Shown in pieces: positions 15,276 to 20,832 of a stretch of DNA of 20,832 bases. The stretch covers positions 1 through 20,832 of the forward strand of contig JAFNUQ010000168.1 in assembly GCA_017383945.1 (NCBI GenBank), in the 5' to 3' direction. The position numbers and the translations under genes are program-made. Positions within the stretch are counted from its first letter, which is position 1. Every line of letters starts with the position of its first letter. The notes beneath the pieces were generated by a model. The model saw nothing but the letters and a program-made list of their open reading frames with translations. It was not told the DNA's origin and ran no database searches. Source of the DNA: Bacteroidales bacterium. Its GTDB lineage: Bacteria > Bacteroidota > Bacteroidia > Bacteroidales > UBA932.

Positions 15276-15752
15276 ATGGACAACAGAGAAAAAGATTTTG
15301 CGCAAATCGTCTTGGAAAACAAGAGACGCATCTACACGGTGTGCTATATGTTTTCCAAGGACACTGAAGAGGTGAACGATCTGTTTCAGGAGATACTTAT
15401 CAACCTATGGAAGGGTCTGCAGAATTTCGAGGGGGATAAGTACATAAGCACCTGGGTATGGAGAGTGAGTCTCAACACCTGCATCAACTACTCCAAGAAG
15501 AAGAAACGCCGCGGCATGGATTGCATCCCTATTGACGTAGAAATCAACCTCTTTGAGGATATAGATGAAGACTCGATGCAGATACGCCAACTCTACGACC
15601 GCATCAATAAGCTCGGTTATATAGACCGAAGCATCATACTGATGTGGCTGGAAAATCTGAGTTATGATGAAATTGGAGCCATCCTAGGCATCAGTGCCAA
15701 GAATGTGGGCGTCAAGCTTGTCCGAATCAGAGAGAAACTCAAGTCAATGTAA
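15276..15752 (+). CDS. ECF-type RNA polymerase sigma factor
   Basis: 158 residues from ATG 15276; an earlier in-frame TTG (15234) adds 14 unrelated residues. Region 2 spans about 8 to 75, including the core-binding stretch DTEEVNDLFQEILINLWKG and the -10 recognition helix STWVWRVSLNTCINYSKKKK. Region 4 spans about 105 to 156, with the helix-turn-helix LSYDEIGAILGISAKNVGVK. It directs RNA polymerase to a small set of promoters, usually in response to an envelope signal relayed by a membrane partner. The next gene starts 20 bp downstream and is that likely partner. The pair ends at a terminator located at 16389-16420. Confidence 0.93.
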   Translation: MDNREKDFAQIVLENKRRIYTVCYMFSKDTEEVNDLFQEILINLWKGLQNFEGDKYISTWVWRVSLNTCINYSKKKKRRGMDCIPIDVEINLFEDIDEDSMQIRQLYDRINKLGYIDRSIILMWLENLSYDEIGAILGISAKNVGVKLVRIREKLKSM

Positions 15753-15772
15753 AACCTTTAAAACAGCAAACA

Positions 15773-16369
15773 ATGGAAATAGATAATTTTGAACTTTCTC
15801 AGGAACTCAAGCAGATGCGCGAGCAGTTCCGCATCCTCAGCGAAAAGGTAGAGAAGCAGAATATCATAAACGAGAGACATTTGCGCGCTTCCATCAGACG
15901 CAAAATGCGCTCATACGACATGAAGGAAACATGGGTGCAAGCGATAATTCTGCTCATCAGCGTACCTTTGCTTATCATCTTCACTATACAATCCAAGATG
16001 AATGGATGGCTTACCATCATGACCGCAACAATCTTTCCTGCTGCTACCTTATATATTCTGGGCAAAAAGCTTTACCAGGGTCGGAAGCTAAACTTCAGCG
16101 GAGACCTGAAAACATTGGCTCAGGAAGTCAAAAAAATAAAGAGGGGTCAGATTATTTCAAATATCATTTGTACGCCTATAGCTGTCGTATACATCATATC
16201 TTTCTTCCACGAGTATATGAGGGTTTATCATAGCTTTGTGGAAAACATAGATAAGGTATATATTGTTCTCTACCTTATATTCTGCGCCCTCTTTATTGCT
16301 GCAGCGATCTACGTCGAAGCCCGGAAATTCCGCAACCTCAATGACATAATCAGAGAGATTGAGGAATAG
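15773..16369 (+). CDS. Four-helix membrane protein, likely regulator of the adjacent sigma factor
   Basis: 198 residues. An N-terminal cytoplasmic helix of about 50 residues (LSQELKQMREQFRILSEKVE) has the heptad look of a coiled coil. It is followed by membrane segments at about 54-72, 79-97, 127-146 and 162-182, and a short charged tail. There is no zinc anti-sigma motif (HxxxCxxC) and no FecR domain. Gene order and the 20-bp gap to the sigma gene suggest that it controls or senses for that sigma factor, possibly by binding through its helical N-terminus; this is inference from context. Its last 20 bases overlap the end of the convergent lipoprotein gene, a rare tail-to-tail overlap. Confidence 0.8.
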   Translation: MEIDNFELSQELKQMREQFRILSEKVEKQNIINERHLRASIRRKMRSYDMKETWVQAIILLISVPLLIIFTIQSKMNGWLTIMTATIFPAATLYILGKKLYQGRKLNFSGDLKTLAQEVKKIKRGQIISNIICTPIAVVYIISFFHEYMRVYHSFVENIDKVYIVLYLIFCALFIAAAIYVEARKFRNLNDIIREIEE

Positions 16370-17348
16370 AATAAACGTAAATACATGGATCTTCCTCATA
16401 GCTGATGAGGAAGATTTTTTGTGCCGCCTCATCAATCGCGAAGGCTCCGTAATGATCTAGATGAAAGATATTCAGCAGATCTCCCTTTGTGCTGTAACAT
16501 TCTACCCTAGTATAATCGGCCAGTTGTGATTTAGGATCACGTGGGATATACCCTTCCATATTGTGTATCCATATTTTCTCGCCGACGCCAAGACCGGCAT
16601 TGAAATACATTGGATTTTTATAAGAATAGTCTGCTTCATCGGCAATAGAAAACCCGGGAGAATCTCTCTTAATAGAAGTGTGCTCGCCTGTCTTCCTATC
16701 AATAATTGATATCCAGTCGCGGTATTTATAACCAAACACAAGCACATCCTCATTCATAGACATAATTCCCGCCGATGAGGCAAAGACTCCGCTATTTAAA
16801 CCATCTGTCACATCATACAGAAACTCTGTCTTTTCCGGACCATGGTTCCAGATACAATAGCCGGTAGAAGACCTGTCATTTGGCTTATCCTTACCACAAA
16901 ACACTATACCATCTTCATTCATTCCTGCAATAGAGACCATTCCATAGCTGATGCTTGAGATGTCGGCGTAGTAATCGCCTACCTTTATCTTATCAAAACT
17001 CAGGTCCCTTTTCAGGCCATAGACATCGCCAAAAAACGGAAAGAAGAACCCACAGACATACATTTCACCTTCAATAGGAAAGAGCATAGCCCTGTCATAA
17101 TCCGGACGATCTGCCATGGTAATCCTGCCTTTTAACTCCATTGTCCCCTTGTCATATATCCACAGTTTGTCTGCGCTTCTACCGTTGGCCACAATCAGCA
17201 GTTCATCGGCTACCATCATGGAAGGCAGCGACGGCTGAAAATCTACTGACGCTATTCTCTTGCCTTGGAGCTCTATTGGCGACTCTTCGGCACACGAAAT
17301 ACAAGCCATTGCCACTATCGGCAACAACATAAGCAATACTTTTTTCAT
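16350..17348 (-). CDS. BF3164-like beta-propeller lipoprotein
   Basis: 332 residues. The N-terminus MKKVLLMLLPIVAMACISC ends in a lipoprotein-type site, most likely C19 (ISC), followed by AEES. The rest is a repeated beta-strand pattern typical of the six-bladed BF3164-like propeller lipoproteins of Bacteroidota, with the usual closing stretch KIFLISYEEDPCIYVYS. Their ligand and role are unknown; several are encoded beside signalling or regulatory genes. The gene lies between the blaI-blaR1 set and the sigma operon. A strong hairpin at 17360-17390 sits 12 bases before its start. Its 3' end overlaps the sigma partner gene by 20 bp and contains the terminator of that operon. Confidence 0.8.
   Translation of the reverse strand: MKKVLLMLLPIVAMACISCAEESPIELQGKRIASVDFQPSLPSMMVADELLIVANGRSADKLWIYDKGTMELKGRITMADRPDYDRAMLFPIEGEMYVCGFFFPFFGDVYGLKRDLSFDKIKVGDYYADISSISYGMVSIAGMNEDGIVFCGKDKPNDRSSTGYCIWNHGPEKTEFLYDVTDGLNSGVFASSAGIMSMNEDVLVFGYKYRDWISIIDRKTGEHTSIKRDSPGFSIADEADYSYKNPMYFNAGLGVGEKIWIHNMEGYIPRDPKSQLADYTRVECYSTKGDLLNIFHLDHYGAFAIDEAAQKIFLISYEEDPCIYVYSIPQSL
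16389..16420 (+). terminator. Intrinsic terminator of the sigma operon, inside the lipoprotein coding sequence
   Basis: ATCTTCCTCAT (16389-16399) and ATGAGGAAGAT (16405-16415) form a perfect 11-bp stem with a 5-base loop, followed by a T run to 16420 on the plus strand. It lies 20 bp after the stop of the membrane-partner gene. On the minus strand the same bases encode FLISYEED of the lipoprotein and no T run follows, so it acts in one direction. Confidence 0.85.
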
Positions 17349-17359
17349 AATACATAAGA

Positions 17360-17390
17360 ATTACTCGCGGCCGATCTGACCGCGAGTAAT
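17360..17390 (-). terminator. Hairpin between blaR1 and the lipoprotein gene
   Basis: ATTACTCGCGG (17360-17370) and CCGCGAGTAAT (17380-17390) pair perfectly over 11 bp with a 9-base loop, 1 base after the blaR1 stop. The T tract on the minus strand is weak and interrupted, so it may be a partial terminator that lets some transcription pass into the lipoprotein gene, or an mRNA-stabilising structure. Confidence 0.65.
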
Positions 17391-17391
17391 G

Positions 17392-18885
17392 TTAGATTTT
17401 TCTATTAACAAAAACCACCGGGAAGGTATAGTTGATGGCGACAGGCTCGCCGTCTTTTGTGGCAGGGGTCCATTTTGGTGAGCTGCTTACCACGCGGACA
17501 GCCTCTGCATCCAGAATCGGATCTACACCACGAAGCACCTTCACATTTCTAATCACACCGTCACTTCCCACAACAAATGACACCATGACACGGCCGGACA
17601 AGTTTTTCTTTAGCGCCTCCTCAGGATACTGCATATTCTGAGCTACCCATTTGCTAAACTCATTGACATCGCCTCCGTTGAAGCCCGGCTTCTCCCCTGC
17701 AAACTGGAAAGGAATCACTTCCTCTTCCTGTGGCTCCTGACTCTTGAGCTTGATGACGATAACTCCGTTCTTTGCAGCCTCGCCATACTTCTCTACGGCA
17801 GTCTCGTTCTTGATCACTTCCATTGACTCAATTGTTTTAGGATCAATCTTTTTAAGATCAAAATCCGCATCCGCAACTTTTCCGTCAATAACAAAAAGTG
17901 GCTTTCCTTCTGGGAGATCTCCAATTTTTACGTTACCTTTGACTGTGAAAGAACTCATAACGGTGTTTACCTTAATGGTGTCCTGCACAGCAGCAACACT
18001 CTGCTCTTCATAACGGTAATCTACCTTTGTCTCAGCTGTCGCAACCAGAGAGACGCCCACAAGTGGGAGCACGTAGAGAGCCTTCCAGGCACCCATACGA
18101 GATGATTTTTTGTTTGACATCATAGTAATACGATTTTTTAAAGTACTGTGATTAAAGCTGTTGGCAACTGAGTAGCCGCTCTTGCCGACAGCTTTCTTTA
18201 TTAATAGGTATTGATATTCCTTTACATTTGCGCCACTTCTGAGCACAGCGTCATCTGCCTCAAACTCATGCAATGCACGAAGGTCACTTTTAAGCATCCA
18301 GACAGCAGGATTAAACCATTGCAACGCAGTCACTACATCCGCAAACAGCAGATCGATCGAATGTCCATAGGCAATATGCGCCTTCTCGTGCACCAGAATC
18401 TGCTCTGCCCCCGCCTCATAATCAGCACGCGACATTACAATATGCCTCATCCAGCTAAACGGAGCAACCTGCTCGTCAAGCAGCACCAAGGTCACGCCAT
18501 CGGGCTGCGGGATAGATTCGCCTCGGGCGATAATCTGCTTCACGCGAATGATTGACAATAGGGTAAACCCCAACGAAACTAGCACGCCCACAGCGCAGAC
18601 GGCACACAAGGCAGTCACCCACCACGGTTCAGAGGCAGCAATCTGCTCAACGGCCGCACTACTCGCCACCGACTCAGCAGCGGATTGCTCGGAAGACGGA
18701 AGCATCACAACTTCGCGGATCGTTATCACACATAAAGGCAGCACAAATGAGAGTGCAGCTGTGCCCAAAAGGACTATGCGGTTGAGGCGATGAAATGTCT
18801 CCTTGCTAAGCAGCAGGCGATAGAACATATAGAAAACCGCCAGTGCAACTGCAGATTTTCCTAAATATAAAAGTATCGCTGTCAT
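17392..18885 (-). CDS. BlaR1/MecR1-type M56 membrane peptidase fused to a TonB C-terminal domain
   Basis: 497 residues. The N-terminal half is the four-helix M56 sensor peptidase: helices near 1-20, 36-58 and 92-115, the zinc motif H166-E-K-A-H170 and third ligand E209 in LHEFEADDAV, then a helix at about 278-295. Residues of about 340 to 395 (DGKVADADFDLKKIDPKTIE, then EKYGEAAKNGVIVIKLK) resemble the plug-like segment of TonB-dependent receptors. Residues of about 415 to 497 are a TonB C-terminal domain (YPEEALKKNLSGRVMVSFVV). This layout is common in Bacteroidota and lacks the penicillin-binding sensor of true BlaR1. It probably cleaves or controls the BlaI-like repressor whose gene overlaps by 4 bp. 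The signal sensed is unknown. Confidence 0.88.
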   Translation of the reverse strand: MTAILLYLGKSAVALAVFYMFYRLLLSKETFHRLNRIVLLGTAALSFVLPLCVITIREVVMLPSSEQSAAESVASSAAVEQIAASEPWWVTALCAVCAVGVLVSLGFTLLSIIRVKQIIARGESIPQPDGVTLVLLDEQVAPFSWMRHIVMSRADYEAGAEQILVHEKAHIAYGHSIDLLFADVVTALQWFNPAVWMLKSDLRALHEFEADDAVLRSGANVKEYQYLLIKKAVGKSGYSVANSFNHSTLKNRITMMSNKKSSRMGAWKALYVLPLVGVSLVATAETKVDYRYEEQSVAAVQDTIKVNTVMSSFTVKGNVKIGDLPEGKPLFVIDGKVADADFDLKKIDPKTIESMEVIKNETAVEKYGEAAKNGVIVIKLKSQEPQEEEVIPFQFAGEKPGFNGGDVNEFSKWVAQNMQYPEEALKKNLSGRVMVSFVVGSDGVIRNVKVLRGVDPILDAEAVRVVSSSPKWTPATKDGEPVAINYTFPVVFVNRKI

Positions 18886-19247
18886 AATTCCCTACCGTTT
18901 TCAATCTGTTCAATCAATTCCTTGAGTTCCTCCACAGAGATCTTCTCCTCTTTAACCAAAGTAGAGACGGCACTGAGATAGGAATTACCGAAATAGTTGC
19001 TGATAATGCCGCTCAATGTAGACTTCTTATAATCCTCCTTAGAGATGAGTGGATAATATTGATACGTATTACCATAGGCCTTGTGAGCCACATATCCGTT
19101 GCTCTCAAGGGTGCGCACCATTGTTGAGAGAGTATTGAAATGAGGCTTCGGGTCATCGTAAAGTGCTTGAAGCTCACGCACAAACATAGCTCCCTTGTCC
19201 CAAAAGAGATTCATTATCTCTTCTTCCTTTCTAGTCAGTTTCTTCAT
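18882..19247 (-). CDS. BlaI/MecI-family transcriptional repressor
   Basis: 121 residues. A winged-helix DNA-binding domain covers about 1 to 75 (LTRKEEEIMNLFWDKGAMFV, then FNTLSTMVRTLESNGYVAHK), followed by the helical dimerisation region LKELIEQIENGREL. In characterised systems the repressor is inactivated by the partner peptidase. Its stop overlaps the start of the M56 peptidase gene by 4 bp, so the two are translationally coupled. Upstream lie a complete promoter and three phased dyads at 19274-19334, which make autoregulation very likely. In Bacteroidota such pairs are general envelope or oxidative-stress type regulators more often than beta-lactam sensors, so resistance should not be assumed. 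Confidence 0.92.
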   Translation of the reverse strand: MKKLTRKEEEIMNLFWDKGAMFVRELQALYDDPKPHFNTLSTMVRTLESNGYVAHKAYGNTYQYYPLISKEDYKKSTLSGIISNYFGNSYLSAVSTLVKEEKISVEELKELIEQIENGREL

Positions 19248-19267
19248 ATCAGTAAATGTATCTGCAA

Positions 19268-19297
19268 CAAAGGTAACTAAAAAATTTTGTTATACAA
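19268..19297 (-). promoter_or_regulatory. Promoter of the blaI-blaR1 operon
   Basis: On the minus strand TTG (19297-19295), a 19-base spacer and TACCTTTG (19275-19268) match the Bacteroidota -33 and -7 elements exactly. Transcription would begin near 19261, about 14 bases before the blaI start. Confidence 0.8.
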
Positions 19298-19334
19298 CTA
19301 TTTTTTATAGTTTGTTAACTAAATTCTTTAGTTC
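19274..19334. promoter_or_regulatory. Three phased operator-like dyads for the BlaI-type repressor
   Basis: Three 19-bp sites read TAACTAAAAAATTTTGTTA (19274-19292), CAACTATTTTTTATAGTTT (19295-19313) and TAACTAAATTCTTTAGTTC (19316-19334). They share AACTA on the left and TAGTT (TTGTT in site 1) on the right. Centres are 19283, 19304 and 19325, 21 bp apart, i.e. two helical turns. Site 1 covers the spacer and the edge of the -7 element, site 2 overlaps the -33 element, site 3 lies upstream. Repression by bound dimers is inferred. Confidence 0.75.
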
Positions 19335-19704
19335 TTGCACACCTGCCACGGTAGCGAACAATATGTAGCTGACATTCAGCTGTTTGAAGAATCAGGGTGT
19401 GCCAGGTGTGCGCCTTGAAATCACACCGGGCACGGTAGAAGCAACGGCAGCTCGCAAAACAGGCTCGCTGCCTACATTCGGCTGCGGGGAGCTCTGCATG
19501 GGCTCTCCTCGCCGACCGTTGCTCTGCCCATTACGCTTGCTCTGATGCTTTCGTGGACAAAATCGGCCCTTGGTGCACCCAGGAGGAAGTTGGTGAAGTG
19601 CGTCGTGTGCGTGCAGATGCCGTTTTGCATACAGGAGGTGGCTTCAAATGGCTGCTGTGAACGAAAACAGCCTCCAGCGCACACGGGAAGTAACAGGACA
19701 GGAC
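19335..19704. other. GC-rich intergenic region with several inverted repeats, no credible gene
   Basis: These 370 bases lie between the bla operators and the LOG-like gene and are richer in GC than the AT-rich operator region. They contain GCACACCTG/CAGGTGTGC (19337-19345 and 19403-19411), AGCTGA/TCAGCT (19367-19381), GGCAGC/GCTGCC (19446-19472), and CACGGTAG twice in direct order (19348 and 19431). Short frames on both strands (up to about 70 codons) have no start context or known product. A structured RNA or a dispersed intergenic repeat is possible; I see no promoter of the TAnnTTTG type inside it. Confidence 0.45.
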
Positions 19705-20430
19705 TTAGAACCGGCAGATTGTCTTGACAATGTCTTCGACGCTATCCGTCAGACGGAGGCAGAGATTCTTATAGACCCCTCTGGCTGCAAGATCTTCTAG
19801 GAATGGGTACACAGGGACAGTTTTACTATAGTGCTCGCTGCCAAGGAAGATCATCGGGCTGCATACACCGCAGGTCTTATAGTGATTCTGAGCTGCATCC
19901 TGGAATATCTCCTGCATCGTGCCGGCTGATCCAGGCGCAAAGATAAGGCCTCCGATTGCTACGGAAACGATCTGATCCTCGCGTATGCTGTTGGTGTAGT
20001 ATTTTGCGATATGGGTCGCAAAAGGTGTAGCCGGCTCGTGGCCGTAGAGCCAGGTCGGGATACCGAGGCTTCTGTAGTTTGCCGACGCGCTAAGTGGATA
20101 TTTCTCCATTACCGCAAATGCACTGCTGAGCCACCTGCCATCCTTAAAACTTGGAGCAGCCTGAGAGAGCATATTTATCGCATCGTCCAGCTCTTCATCA
20201 CTTCTGCCGGCCATCCACGCGCCAAGATGAGTAGCCTCCATTGCTCCCGGACCGCCACCGGAAACCATCAGCTTGCCTCCTTCTGTCAATTGCTTGCTGA
20301 TGAAAGCTACATCTCGGAATACCGGGTCTGTCCTGAGGAGGCCATGCCCGCCCATAATGCCAACCACATCCTCGGGCTTGTATTCACTGAGAAACTCGTG
20401 CATCGCTGCGCTGATATAATGATCATGCAA
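19705..20430 (-). CDS. LOG-family-like Rossmann nucleotide-binding protein, N-terminally truncated
   Basis: 241 residues if translation starts at TTG 20430. The Rossmann-fold motifs of the LOG/lysine-decarboxylase-like group are clear: GGGPGAMEA at 58-66 and PGSAGTMQE at 166-174, with VVGIMGGHG near the start and EIFQDAAQNHY following. The SAGT variant of PGGxGT is that of a longer subgroup of about 350 residues or more. In those relatives about 120 to 140 residues precede the segment SLD...LHDH; here the frame continues to the same SLDNRRHIHTLHDH and then meets a stop (20467-20469). So the N-terminal part is missing. Canonical LOG proteins release cytokinin-type bases from nucleotides; the role of this subgroup is unknown. 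The break coincides with a sharp change in base composition. Confidence 0.75.
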   Translation of the reverse strand: MHDHYISAAMHEFLSEYKPEDVVGIMGGHGLLRTDPVFRDVAFISKQLTEGGKLMVSGGGPGAMEATHLGAWMAGRSDEELDDAINMLSQAAPSFKDGRWLSSAFAVMEKYPLSASANYRSLGIPTWLYGHEPATPFATHIAKYYTNSIREDQIVSVAIGGLIFAPGSAGTMQEIFQDAAQNHYKTCGVCSPMIFLGSEHYSKTVPVYPFLEDLAARGVYKNLCLRLTDSVEDIVKTICRF

Positions 20431-20439
20431 AGTGTGAAT

Positions 20440-20832
20440 ATGACGCCTATTATCAAGCGAAACTTTTTAAATAATTACAGTTTTGCATCCACATACGCCT
20501 CTTCATCAAAATATATTGTGTCAATTTCAATTTACGCAAAAAAATGCGGATATGTGTTTGACCATGCCGGAAATAATTATGTAGATAAACTTAACTATCT
20601 GCCCTGGATAAAAAAATATGACGAAAATGTATATTGTCAGTTTATACCGGAAGAAACAAATAAAAATGAGTTTTATATATGCTATAATTACTTATCAGGC
20701 AATTCATCTGCCGGGCTGATCACATTCAAGGTAAATATGGCTGATGTTCAATCGTATATTGATAAGGTATATCCTGACAAAGCAGCCATTACTCTTACTG
20801 ACTTAAGCGGAAAAACCTTCTTTGAATTTGGA
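20440..20832 (+). pseudogene. Fragment of a Cache-type extracellular sensor, cut at both ends
   Basis: 131 codons are open to the right edge from ATG 20440, but similarity appears to begin only at about 20461 (NFLNNYSFASTYAS). The sequence SKYIVSISIYAKKCGYVFDH, NYLPWIKKYDENVYC, EFYICYNYLSGNSSAGLITF and ITLTDLSGKTFF has the look of the double-Cache domain of YesM/YesN-type sensor kinases or AraC-type regulators of Firmicutes. Such proteins start with a cytoplasmic segment, a membrane helix and the first third of the domain, all absent here. The codons are AT-rich (for example 19 G/C of 60 at 20521-20580, against 34 of 60 at 19921-19980 in the adjacent gene). The gene therefore seems truncated at the junction near 20460, either by recombination or by a false contig join. 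The family assignment is moderate. Confidence 0.5.

Noticed and set aside
17392..19247. A beta-lactam resistance locus because of the blaI/blaR1 names
   Set aside because: No beta-lactamase or penicillin-binding sensor domain is present; the peptidase ends in a TonB domain instead.
19472..19727. Short frames on both strands in the GC-rich interval before the LOG-like gene
   Set aside because: About 60-70 codons each, rich in Cys, Arg and Pro, without known domains or upstream signals; more likely non-coding structured or repeat DNA.
1..20832. CRISPR array, rRNA, prophage or classical defence genes
   Set aside because: No regularly spaced direct repeats, rRNA-like stretches, phage structural genes or known defence domains were seen.

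Overview
The window looks like a chromosomal segment of a gut-type member of the Bacteroidales (Bacteroidota), probably from an uncultured lineage. The evidence is Bacteroidota-type -7 promoter elements (TAnnTTTG), a PL9 pectate lyase, a BF3164-like lipoprotein, a DUF3784 protein, a BlaR1 peptidase fused to a TonB C-terminal domain, a PheS with the four-cysteine insertion, and an anaerobic sulfatase-maturating enzyme. I cannot name a genus from the sequence alone.

Layout. (1) 1-5550, minus strand: a tight four-gene set read as small secreted protein, pheS, secreted S9 peptidase, secreted PL9 pectate lyase (cut by the left edge). (2) 5596-11059, plus strand: a four-gene operon of C69 dipeptidase, lipoprotein sulfatase of the serine type, anSME (the radical SAM enzyme that activates such sulfatases) and alkaline phosphatase. 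Junctions are 8 bp or less, or overlapping. A tRNA-Ser(GCT) with its own promoter and a strong terminator follows 70 bp after the last stop. (3) 11255-13650: a hairpin-rich repeat island, a YhhN-family membrane protein, two REP-like palindromes and a REP-associated tyrosine transposase (RAYT, HUH type). (4) 13649-14736: a secreted TM2-domain protein and a small HTH regulator, convergent on a shared 14-bp terminator hairpin. (5) 14884-17348: a DUF3784 membrane protein divergent from an ECF sigma factor with a four-helix membrane partner, then a convergent BF3164-like lipoprotein whose coding end carries the terminator of the sigma operon. (6) 17392-19247, minus strand: blaI-blaR1, preceded by a full promoter and three 19-bp operator-like dyads exactly 21 bp apart. 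(7) 19335-19704: a GC-rich stretch full of inverted repeats and without a credible gene. (8) 19705-20832: a LOG-like nucleotide-binding protein that lost its N-terminal part, joined back to back at about 20460 to an AT-rich fragment of a Cache-type sensor; this is either a recombination breakpoint or a chimeric assembly.

How the parts work together. The first two blocks are secreted or surface hydrolases for peptides, pectin, sulfate esters and phosphate esters, fitting a polymer-degrading gut anaerobe; the sulfatase and its activating enzyme form a functional pair. The sigma/membrane-partner pair and the blaI/blaR1 pair are two envelope-signal circuits. The RAYT and its palindromes are a domesticated mobile element. 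The features I would look at first are the triple operator, the RAYT/palindrome pair, the terminator inside a coding sequence, and the junction near 20460.
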